A DNA stretch of 64,000 nucleotides. Source: JAYRGC01 sp041908065 (GTDB lineage Bacteria > Pseudomonadota > Alphaproteobacteria > UBA9219). The stretch spans positions 8,671-72,670 of the forward strand of contig JAYRGC010000028.1 of NCBI GenBank assembly GCA_041908065.1, written 5' to 3'. Position numbers and translations under genes: made by a program. Below are positions 40,956-48,472 of this stretch, in pieces. A model generated the notes under the pieces. The model was not told the DNA's origin. It made no database searches and saw nothing but the letters and a program-made list of their open reading frames with translations. The stretch's first letter is position 1. Every line of letters begins with the position of its first letter.

Positions 40956-42464
40956 GTGAACCTGTTCTCCCGTATCAGCGCCGCGATGAAATTCGCGGCG
41001 ACCGGAAGGCTGTCCGCATCCGCCTTTGAAGGCGCGATGCAAAACCGCCGCCTGATCGCCTGGAAAGCCACGCAGGAAAATATCAATTCCCTGCTGTCTT
41101 CCGGTGGTGATCTCCTGCGCGCGCGTGCGCGGCAGATCGTGCGGTCAAATCCTTATGCCTCCAACGCTGCCGACAGTTTCGTCGCCAATGCGGTGGGCGC
41201 TGGGATCGTGCCATCGAGCCTGATTTCAGACACGGCACTGAAGGATGAATTGCAGCGGGTGTGGTTGGCGTGGACGGATGAAGCCGACGCCGACGACCTG
41301 ACTGATTTCTACGGCCTGCAGGCGCTGGCCGCACGAGCTATGTTCGAGGCGGGCGAGTGTTTCGTGCGCTTCCGTCCCCGCCGTCCAGAAGATGGATTGA
41401 CCGTGCCGCTGCAGCTTCAACTGCTGGAGTCCGAACATTTGCCTTTTGAGAAAAACGAAATCGGCAGTAACGGCAATCAAATCCGGTGCGGTATCGAATT
41501 TGATAAAATCGGGCGGCGCGTTGCATATCATTTTTACCGGAAGCATCCAGGCGATGCGACCGACCAGAGCAATAAAGGCGAGATCGTGCGCGTTCTCGCC
41601 AGCGAGGTTCTGCACCTCTATCGCCCGCAACGTCCCGGCCAAATCCGTGGTGTGCCGTGGATTTCGCCTGCGCTGGTGAAGCTCTATCTGCTTGACCAGT
41701 ATGATGATGCCGAACTTGACCGCAAGAAGGTCGCGGCGCTGTTCGCCGGGTTCATTACCAAGAACGCGCCGGAGGATAATCTGCTGGGCGAAGGCGCACC
41801 GGATACGGCGGGCGCCGCCGTGGCGGGGCTGTCTCCCGGCACGATGCAAGTCCTGCTTCCCGGTGAGGATGTAAAATTCTCGTCGCCTGCCGATGTGGGC
41901 GGCTCGTATGAAATGTTCCAATACCGCACGCTGCTTGCCATCGCGGCGGCGCTGGGTGTGCCGTACACAAACGTCACCGGCGATCTGAAGGCTGCGAATT
42001 ATTCCAGTATCCGCGCTGGGACGGTGGAATTCCGTCGCCGGATGGATCAGTTCCAGCACGCGACGCTGATTTATCAGCTCTGCCGTCCGGTGTGGAAGCG
42101 CTGGATGGAAACCGCCGTGCTTTCAGGTGCGCTCCGTTTTTCAGGCTTTGCCAATGATCCCGCAAAATATACGGCGGTCAAATGGATAACCCCGAAATGG
42201 GAATGGGTGGATCCTCTCAAAGACCGTCAGGCCGAAAAGATCGCGCAGGAATGCGGCTGGAAAGCGCCGTCCGACATCATCGAAGCCGAAGGCTATGACG
42301 TGGACGAAACCTACCGCCGCATTGCCGCCGACCAGAAACGGGCCGATGCGCTGGGTATTCGCCTGGGCAAACCGGAACAGGCCGCTCCTGCACCAGAGCC
42401 GGTGCCGCAAGAGGACGACGACAAACCGCAACCATCTGAAAAAACCGAAGAAGGACAACAATGA
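40956..42464 (+). CDS. Portal protein, lambda family
   Basis: 502 residues from GTG 40956. Typical stretches: RSNPYASNAADSFVANAVG, YGLQALAARAMFEAGECF, VLHLYRPQRPGQIRGVPW and YSSIRAGTVEFRRRMDQFQH. It forms the dodecameric DNA gate. The C-terminus is proline and glutamate rich. The stop overlaps the protease start. Confidence 0.94.
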   Translation: MNLFSRISAAMKFAATGRLSASAFEGAMQNRRLIAWKATQENINSLLSSGGDLLRARARQIVRSNPYASNAADSFVANAVGAGIVPSSLISDTALKDELQRVWLAWTDEADADDLTDFYGLQALAARAMFEAGECFVRFRPRRPEDGLTVPLQLQLLESEHLPFEKNEIGSNGNQIRCGIEFDKIGRRVAYHFYRKHPGDATDQSNKGEIVRVLASEVLHLYRPQRPGQIRGVPWISPALVKLYLLDQYDDAELDRKKVAALFAGFITKNAPEDNLLGEGAPDTAGAAVAGLSPGTMQVLLPGEDVKFSSPADVGGSYEMFQYRTLLAIAAALGVPYTNVTGDLKAANYSSIRAGTVEFRRRMDQFQHATLIYQLCRPVWKRWMETAVLSGALRFSGFANDPAKYTAVKWITPKWEWVDPLKDRQAEKIAQECGWKAPSDIIEAEGYDVDETYRRIAADQKRADALGIRLGKPEQAAPAPEPVPQEDDDKPQPSEKTEEGQQ

Positions 42465-43681
42465 CCATTCTGCCACACATCGCCGGGCGCGTATTCGACA
42501 CGCCCCTTCTGATTGTCCGTGCCAAGCTCGATACCATTCTGGCCGTTCTCGCTCCGCGCCTGCGCGGTGAAAATATCCCGTTCGGTAGCAAGCCCGGCGC
42601 GCGGGATTACGAACTGGCGGACGGCATCGCCATTATCCCCGTGGTCGGCACACTGGTGCGCCGGACGGTGGGGTTGGAGGCGCAAAGCGGATTGATGAGC
42701 TATGGCGTAATTGCCGACCGGCTGGACGCGGCGCTGCAGGACAATGCCGTCAAAGGTATCCTGCTTGATATCGACAGCCCCGGCGGTGAAGCTGGTGGCG
42801 TATTCGATCTGGCCGACAAGATTTTCGCGTCACGCAAAAGCAAGCCGATCTGGGCAGTCGTCAATGATGAAGCCTTTTCTGCTGCCTATGCCATTGCGGC
42901 CGCCACGGATAAAATTTATCTGTCCCGCACAGGCGGCGTTGGTTCCGTTGGTGTCATTGCCGTTCATCTCGACCAGAGCGTTGCTGAATCTGATGCTGGG
43001 TTGAAATACACGGCGGTCTATGCCGGTGGGCATAAAAACGATTTTTCGCCCCATGAACCCCTTAGCGATCCCGCCCGCGAACAACTGCAGACGGAAGTGG
43101 ATCGCGTCTACGAGATTTTCACAACATCCGTCGCGCGCATGCGTGGCCTGGAACTCGCCGCTGTCAAGGCGACGGAGGCGGCTCTTTATTTTGGTGATCA
43201 GTCGATTGCCGCGGGGCTTGCAGACCGGATCGGGACGATGGGCGACGCCTTATCCGATCTCACGAAAAAAGTCGCCCGCCCTTCGTCACCATCCACCCGA
43301 ACCCTGAAAAGAAAGGAAGCTCCCATGACGGAAACAAACCAACCTGCCGAGGACGTGAATCCTGAAAAGGAAACCGCGCCCGATCTTGAAACCATGAAAG
43401 CTGGCTTCAAGGAAGAGGCAAAAACCGAGGCGATGGCATACGTCGCCGAAGTGACCGAGCTGTGCCAGCTCGCTGGCGTGCCGGATAAAGCTGCAGCGTT
43501 TATCGCCAAAGCCATTCCGACTGCCGATGTGCGTAAAGCGCTTCTCGAAGCGCGTGCCACACAGGCGGAAGCGACAGCCATCGCTGGTCAAGTCCCCGCC
43601 AATACCAACCCCACCAACAACGCGGAACCGAAAATCGATACGGCGGCGATCTACGCGGCCCGCAACAAGAAAGGAAACTAA
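42461..43681 (+). CDS. S49-type head maturation protease with C-terminal scaffold
   Basis: 406 residues. A SppA-like protease domain: DIDSPGGEAGG, the nucleophile Ser140 in NDEAFSAAYAIA, GGVGSVGVIAVH and the basic AGGHKNDFSPHE. The last 118 residues can also be made alone from ATG 43325. This matches lambda gpC with nested Nu3. It processes head proteins during assembly. Confidence 0.93.
   Translation: MTILPHIAGRVFDTPLLIVRAKLDTILAVLAPRLRGENIPFGSKPGARDYELADGIAIIPVVGTLVRRTVGLEAQSGLMSYGVIADRLDAALQDNAVKGILLDIDSPGGEAGGVFDLADKIFASRKSKPIWAVVNDEAFSAAYAIAAATDKIYLSRTGGVGSVGVIAVHLDQSVAESDAGLKYTAVYAGGHKNDFSPHEPLSDPAREQLQTEVDRVYEIFTTSVARMRGLELAAVKATEAALYFGDQSIAAGLADRIGTMGDALSDLTKKVARPSSPSTRTLKRKEAPMTETNQPAEDVNPEKETAPDLETMKAGFKEEAKTEAMAYVAEVTELCQLAGVPDKAAAFIAKAIPTADVRKALLEARATQAEATAIAGQVPANTNPTNNAEPKIDTAAIYAARNKKGN
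43325..43681 (+). CDS. Nested scaffold protein (Nu3-like), in-frame internal start
   Basis: 118 residues in the same frame as the protease. ATG 43325 has AAAGGAAG at good spacing. The product is helical and acidic (MKAGFKEEAKTEAMAYVAEV, then DVRKALLEARATQAEATA), as expected for a scaffold. The internal start is predicted from the ribosome binding site and lambda analogy. Confidence 0.65.
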   Translation: MTETNQPAEDVNPEKETAPDLETMKAGFKEEAKTEAMAYVAEVTELCQLAGVPDKAAAFIAKAIPTADVRKALLEARATQAEATAIAGQVPANTNPTNNAEPKIDTAAIYAARNKKGN

Positions 43682-43683
43682 CC

Positions 43684-44325
43684 ATGCCTGAACTTACCGA
43701 AGGCCAGCATAAGGCCGAATTTATCGTGACAGAAGCCAATGGCCGTCTGTCGCGTGAGATCGTGACAATCCTGTCCGGTCAAAACCTCAAACCTGGCCAT
43801 GTGCTGGGTAAGGCGGCCGTTGGCGCCGCGACGGGCGCTGCCGTCTCCGGCAATACCGGCAACGGCGCGATCAGCGCGGTTTCTGCGGGCAACACCGCAA
43901 AAGCTGGCGTTTACACCGCAACCTGTATCGAGCCTGCCTCCAACGGCGGCACGTTCTCGGTTGAGGATCCTGACGGTGTAGTCGTTGGCACGGCTGTTGT
44001 CGCCACGCCTTTCGCTGGGCCTGTCAACTTTACCATCGGTGATGGCGGGACGGATTTCGTGGCGGGTGACCGTTTCGCAATCACGGTCGCCCCTGGCTCC
44101 GGCAAATATAAGGAATACAACCCCGCCAACACGGACGGTTCGCAAACCGCCGTGGCGATCTTGCTCGACGCTGTGGATGCCACCGGCGGCGACAAGGAAG
44201 GCGTGATTGTTGCCCGCCATGCCGAAGTCAATGCCGCAGAACTGATCTGGTTCTCCGGCGCTGATGCAAACCAGAAAACCGCCGGTCTCGCCAATCTTGC
44301 CGCGGCGACGATCATCGGACGCTAA
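43684..44325 (+). CDS. Head decoration protein (gpD-like)
   Basis: 213 residues between scaffold and capsid. N-terminus MPELTEGQHKAEFIVTEANG is typical of alphaproteobacterial gpD-like proteins; the middle is glycine and alanine rich and the end YKEYNPANTDGSQTAVAILLDAVDA is characteristic. It stabilises expanded capsids. A terminator hairpin follows. Confidence 0.88.
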   Translation: MPELTEGQHKAEFIVTEANGRLSREIVTILSGQNLKPGHVLGKAAVGAATGAAVSGNTGNGAISAVSAGNTAKAGVYTATCIEPASNGGTFSVEDPDGVVVGTAVVATPFAGPVNFTIGDGGTDFVAGDRFAITVAPGSGKYKEYNPANTDGSQTAVAILLDAVDATGGDKEGVIVARHAEVNAAELIWFSGADANQKTAGLANLAAATIIGR

Positions 44326-44346
44326 CCGTTCAAAAACTCAAACCGA

Positions 44347-44375
44347 AGCCCCGCCCTAAAAAGCGGGGCTTTTTA
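44347..44375 (+). terminator. Terminator between decoration and capsid genes
   Basis: Stem AGCCCCGC/GCGGGGCT with an 8-base loop, then TTTTTA. Inside the late operon it may act as a partial terminator or RNA-stability element that adjusts the capsid transcript. Confidence 0.75.
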
Positions 44376-44398
44376 TTCCCACCCGAAAGGAGCCTCGC

Positions 44399-45415
44399 AT
44401 GCCTACCCTTGATATTTTTTCCAACAATGCCTTTTCGGTGATCTCACTCACCGATGCGGTCAACAAAATGCCGTTTGTTCCTGGCCGTATCGGCCAGCTC
44501 GGCCTTTTTGAAGAAAAAGGCGTATCCACGACCTCAATCATGATCGAAGAGAAAGAAGGTTCTCTGACGCTCATTGAAACCAGCCAGCGTGGCGCGCCTG
44601 CCCAGCAAAACAAGCACAACAAGCGTAAAGCACGCTCGTTGGCGATTCCGCATATCGCGCTGGAAGACACGATTCAAGCCGACGAAATCCAGAATGTCCG
44701 CTCTTTCGGGAGCGAGGCCCAACTGGAAGGCGTGCAAAGCGTCGTGAATTCCCGCCTTTCCGAAATCATGCCCAAGCATGATGCCACGCTGGAGCATTTG
44801 CGGATCGGCGCGATCAAAGGGCAAATCCTCGATGCCGATGGCGTGACGGTTCTCTACGATCTGTTCACGGAATTCGGCGTGTCGCAAGTCGCGGAGGTGG
44901 ATTTCGACCTTGATAACGCCACTCCGGCCAAAGGAGCGGTGCGCAAGAAATGCCACGACGTGATCCGCAAGATCGAGGATGAACTTGGTTCGGCACCGTA
45001 CACTTACATTCATGCGATGTGTTCGGCGGAATTCTTCGACGATCTTGTGTCTCATCCCGAAGTCGAGGAAGCCTATCGCCGCTTTCAGGAAAGCGCTTTC
45101 CTGCGCGCTGGTCTTGCCCGCAAGAGTTTTGAGTATGCGGGCATTACCTTCGAGGAATATCGCGGCAAAGTTGGCGGGGTGGATTTCATTCCCGCGAACA
45201 AAGCGCATTTCTTCCCGGTTGGCGTGCCTGGACTGTTCAAGCAGTACAACGCGCCGGCAGACTTCGTGGAAACGGCGAATACCATTGGCCTGCCGCGTTA
45301 CGCCAAACAGGCCATTGATCAGGAGTTCGGTCGCTGGGTTAAGCTGCACACGCAGTCAAACCCGCTGCCGATCTGCACCCGCCCGAAAGTGTTGATCAAA
45401 GCCAAGCGGACGTAA
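44399..45415 (+). CDS. Major capsid protein (gpE-like)
   Basis: 338 residues. The sequence from LDIFSNNAFSVISLTDAVNKM, through RSFGSEAQLEGVQSVVNSRL, to IEDELGSAPYTYIHAMCSAEFFDDL is typical of the lambda E family with the HK97 fold. AAAGGAG precedes the ATG, a strong site, as expected for an abundant protein. Confidence 0.95.
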   Translation: MPTLDIFSNNAFSVISLTDAVNKMPFVPGRIGQLGLFEEKGVSTTSIMIEEKEGSLTLIETSQRGAPAQQNKHNKRKARSLAIPHIALEDTIQADEIQNVRSFGSEAQLEGVQSVVNSRLSEIMPKHDATLEHLRIGAIKGQILDADGVTVLYDLFTEFGVSQVAEVDFDLDNATPAKGAVRKKCHDVIRKIEDELGSAPYTYIHAMCSAEFFDDLVSHPEVEEAYRRFQESAFLRAGLARKSFEYAGITFEEYRGKVGGVDFIPANKAHFFPVGVPGLFKQYNAPADFVETANTIGLPRYAKQAIDQEFGRWVKLHTQSNPLPICTRPKVLIKAKRT

Positions 45416-45419
45416 GACC

Positions 45420-45731
45420 GTGGCTTTTCCCGGCATGATCGACCAGCTTTTTACGGATCCCGTATTGAGCAAGCCCGCCACCTATCTGGCATTTGGCACA
45501 TCCACACCGTATCCGGTGCGGGTGATTTCAAAGCAGCCGGATACGGTGGTGGGATTCGGCGACGGACAGTTGCATGTGTCGACAGTTTTGTTCGACGTGC
45601 GCAGCCTGGACGTTCCTGAACCCGCCAAAGGTGACCAAATCACCTGTGAGGGCATCACCTATGTCGTGCAATCCGAACCCAAAGCAGACCGTGAGCGCCT
45701 TGTCTGGACGCTCGATGTGAGGCCCGCATGA
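45420..45731 (+). CDS. Head-tail attachment protein (gpFII-like), tentative
   Basis: 103 residues from GTG 45420, four bases after the capsid stop. Beta-rich, with VLFDVRSLDVPEPAKGDQIT and YVVQSEPKADRERLVWTLDV, as in small head-tail connector proteins of lambda-like phages. Overlaps the next gene. Confidence 0.7.
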   Translation: MAFPGMIDQLFTDPVLSKPATYLAFGTSTPYPVRVISKQPDTVVGFGDGQLHVSTVLFDVRSLDVPEPAKGDQITCEGITYVVQSEPKADRERLVWTLDVRPA

Positions 45732-46375
45732 GACTGCAAGCCGCCATTCAAGGCAATTTGAAAGCCATGATGGCAACCGAAGTCAAAGCCGCTGAAAAAG
45801 CTGTCAGCGGTGGGGTGCGCCAGGCCACGGACGGTTTGAAGAACGAATTGCGCAGCCAGGTGACGGGCGCTGGGCTTGGAGAACGCCTTGCCAAAAGCTG
45901 GCGCGGCGATCTCTATCCCAAAGGCGGCATGAGCATCAACGCTGCTGGGTTTATTTATACGAAAGCGCCGGAAATTATCGGGGCATTTGCCTACGGGGTA
46001 ACTATCCGCAGCAAGAGCGGACGGTTTCTGGCAATCCCTACGCAATACGTCACGCGCCGTCAAAATAAGAAAGTCACGCCTGCTGATTTTGCCGAGGCTG
46101 GCATTCCGCTTCGCTATGTGCCGCCGAAAGGTGCGCGGCGTGTCGGATTGCTGGTCGTCGATGATTTCCGCATCACCAGCAAAGGCAAAGCGCGTGTCGC
46201 CAGTGATCGAGCGAAAAAGACAGGACGCGGTTTAACCACCGTCGTCATGTTTATCCTTGTGCCGCAAGCGCAACTGAAAAAACGCTTCGATATCGACAGC
46301 GTTGCCAAGAAATGGATCGAGCGTTTGCCGTCACTCGTCACGGCAAGCTGGCCCGACGAAAAGGAAGAAAAATGA
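45728..46375 (+). CDS. DUF6441-type phage protein (head-tail/tail completion)
   Basis: 215 residues. GAGLGERLAKSWRGDLYPKGG, then GVTIRSKSGRFLAIPTQYV and MFILVPQAQLKKRFDIDSVA are the DUF6441 pattern. Position suggests a lambda gpZ-like tail completion role. Coupled at both sides by ATGA-type overlaps. Confidence 0.8.
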   Translation: MRLQAAIQGNLKAMMATEVKAAEKAVSGGVRQATDGLKNELRSQVTGAGLGERLAKSWRGDLYPKGGMSINAAGFIYTKAPEIIGAFAYGVTIRSKSGRFLAIPTQYVTRRQNKKVTPADFAEAGIPLRYVPPKGARRVGLLVVDDFRITSKGKARVASDRAKKTGRGLTTVVMFILVPQAQLKKRFDIDSVAKKWIERLPSLVTASWPDEKEEK

Positions 46376-46800
46376 CCGATAGAGAAGCCATCCTGCAGGC
46401 GCTGTTCGCGCTTTTGCAGACGATCACTGACGCCACCATTTTGCGCAACGAGGCATTGCCGGAGCGTATTCCGGATGGCGGCCTGATTATTCTGCGCGAC
46501 GGCGATCCTGGCGAACCGGAAACGCTGCTTTCGCCTGTTTCCTATTACTGGCAGCACCGCGCGCTGGTGGAAGCTATTGTTCAAAAAGGCGATCAGGCCG
46601 CGCGTGATCTCGCGCTGGACGGCCTGTATCGCAAGATTTCCCTCGCCATCGCGGGCGACCGCACGTTGGGCGGCCTTTGCGACCGTGTCACACCGCAAGC
46701 GCCGGACAGCAATGTGCTGGCGGTCGAGGGATCGCCGCAAATCAAGGGCGCAATCATTCCCGTCGAACTCATCTACGTCACCGCCGATCCCCTCGGCTGA
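46372..46800 (+). CDS. Tail terminator-like protein
   Basis: 142 residues from ATG 46372 at the ATGA overlap. The pattern REAILQALFALLQTI, DGDPGEPETLLSPVSYYWQH and the C-terminal IKGAIIPVELIYVTADP resembles gpU-type tail terminators, which cap the tube at the head side. Function inferred from position and fold type. Confidence 0.7.
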   Translation: MTDREAILQALFALLQTITDATILRNEALPERIPDGGLIILRDGDPGEPETLLSPVSYYWQHRALVEAIVQKGDQAARDLALDGLYRKISLAIAGDRTLGGLCDRVTPQAPDSNVLAVEGSPQIKGAIIPVELIYVTADPLG

Positions 46801-46830
46801 TTTCTTTCAACTCAAACATAGGAGGTAAAC

Positions 46831-47772
46831 ATGGCTCGTGCATACGGCGCCAATGCCCAGCTATTGGGTAAATTCGAAACGGTTTACGGCACACCGCCGA
46901 CCGGAAACTATATCAAGTTTCCGTTCGTCTCGTCCGATCTCGGCTCTGAACAGGGTTTGATCGCATCCGATCTACTCGGTCAGGGGCGTGACCCCGCACA
47001 ACCCATCCGCGATGTCATCCGCGTGGAAGGCAACGTGGTGGTGCCTGTCGATCTGCGCAACTTCGGCCATTGGCTGAAGGCGCTTCTCGGCGCACCGACA
47101 ACCACCGGCAGCGGGCCTTACACCCACACTTTCGTTTCCGGTGCATCGAGCCTGCCCAGCATCGCGCTGGAAGTCGGTATGCCAGAAGTACCGATTTTCT
47201 TCATGGAAGCTGGTGTGCGTGTTAATTCCGCGCAGTTGAGTTTCGCGCGCTCCGGTGCGGCCAACGCGACGCTGAATTGTATCGCTCAGGGAGAAACCGA
47301 TGCGACGACAACGGGCGGCGGTACGCCAACCGTGGCATCGCTGACGCGCTTCAATCAGTTCCAGGGATCGATCAAGAAGGATGGCGTGCAGCTTGGCAAC
47401 GTAACCGGCGCGCAGTTGACCTATACCAACAACCTGGAGCGGATCGAAACCATCCGTTCGGACGGCAAGATCGACGGCGCGGATCCGACCATCGCCGCGC
47501 TGACCGGAAACATCGAAGTCCGGTTTGCGGATACCGCGCTGATCGATGCGGCCACCGACAACACGCCGCTGGAATTGGCGTTCGCTTACACCATCGATGC
47601 CGATAAATCGCTGACGTTTACGGCGCACGAAGTGTATTTGCCGAAGCCGAAACTGGCGATCTCCGGCCCTGGCGGTGTCCAGGCCACCTTTGACTGGCAG
47701 GCGGCGAAGGCGACAAGCCCCGCGCGCATGCTGACTGTTGTCCTCAAAAACGATGTAGCGAGTTACGCATGA
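46831..47772 (+). CDS. Major tail tube protein
   Basis: 313 residues with AGGAGG upstream. Starts MARAYGANAQLLGKFETVYG; followed by the phage tail protein pattern GTPPTGNYIKFPFVSSDLGS and SAQLSFARSGAANATLNC. It forms the tail tube of a long non-contractile tail. Overlaps the next gene by 4 bases. Confidence 0.9.
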   Translation: MARAYGANAQLLGKFETVYGTPPTGNYIKFPFVSSDLGSEQGLIASDLLGQGRDPAQPIRDVIRVEGNVVVPVDLRNFGHWLKALLGAPTTTGSGPYTHTFVSGASSLPSIALEVGMPEVPIFFMEAGVRVNSAQLSFARSGAANATLNCIAQGETDATTTGGGTPTVASLTRFNQFQGSIKKDGVQLGNVTGAQLTYTNNLERIETIRSDGKIDGADPTIAALTGNIEVRFADTALIDAATDNTPLELAFAYTIDADKSLTFTAHEVYLPKPKLAISGPGGVQATFDWQAAKATSPARMLTVVLKNDVASYA

Positions 47773-48107
47773 TTACCTTGAACCTCAAACGTGAAAACTA
47801 CTGGCTGGATCTCATTCATGGCGTGCGCGTGCATGTGCGTCCGGCTTCCACCGCCCTTGTCATGGCCGCGCGCGTCGAAGCCCTGAAAGAAGAAGCGGAA
47901 CCAGCAGCCCGTAGCACCGCCCTTATTAAACGCTTGGCGCAGCTTGCCATCGTTGAATGGGACGGCATTGGAGGCAAAGACGGTGAACCTCTTCCGGTCA
48001 CGCCGGAGGGCGTATTTGCCCTTATGGATTTGTGGCCTATCGCCGAAGCCTTCGAGCGTCTTTATCTCGGCCCCGCGCTGTTGCTGGAACAGGAAAAAAA
48101 CGTCTAA
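47769..48107 (+). CDS. Tail assembly chaperone (gpG-like)
   Basis: 112 residues ending EQEKNV. Begins MITLNLKRENYWLDL. Placed between tail tube and tape measure like lambda G. Just before its stop the heptamer A AAA AAC (48095-48101) permits a -1 shift to the longer product. It keeps the tape measure soluble during tail assembly. Confidence 0.85.
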   Translation: MITLNLKRENYWLDLIHGVRVHVRPASTALVMAARVEALKEEAEPAARSTALIKRLAQLAIVEWDGIGGKDGEPLPVTPEGVFALMDLWPIAEAFERLYLGPALLLEQEKNV

Positions 48108-48472
48108 CGGCTCGTTGCCGCTGGCACTTTGGCGGCGGGCCGGATTACTGCGCTTCCTGCCAGGATGCGGATTTGCCTTGTGCGCGGGGCGAACCCAATG
48201 CGGAAGGCGAGCTTTGTCCGTACCGGGCGCAAGAACCGCAAAGCATGGAAGCGTGGCAGGCCTGGGATTTGGCACTGCGGTGCGGCGGGCAATTGCGCCT
48301 GAGTCAAATGGTCGCCATCGGCATGGATTTTTCGGCGGCGCTGCAAGTTGCGGCATCGCTCGGCCATGACGCAAACGCCACGGCGGAGTTCCTTCCCGCC
48401 ATCGAAGCCGGAATGACCTCGGCGTTTAACGAAAAACTTAGTAGCGAGATCAAAACCCATGGCCGAACGTAA
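47769..48472 (+). CDS. gpGT-like tail assembly chaperone by -1 frameshift
   Basis: After a -1 shift at A AAA AAC (48095-48101; codons GAA AAA AAC GTC TAA), translation continues as EKKRLTARCRWHFGGGPDYC and ends at 48472, giving about 234 residues. The T-like extension is cysteine-rich (CASCQDADLPCARG, then LCPYRAQEP), and its C-terminal helix region WQAWDLALRCGGQLRLSQ looks conserved. The extension has no good independent start. This is the classic lambda G/GT arrangement. Confidence 0.75.

Noticed and set aside
47944..48369. The third frame across the G/GT region, open for 141 codons
   Set aside because: A -1 shift at the heptamer leads to the other frame, which carries the conserved-looking cysteine-rich extension.
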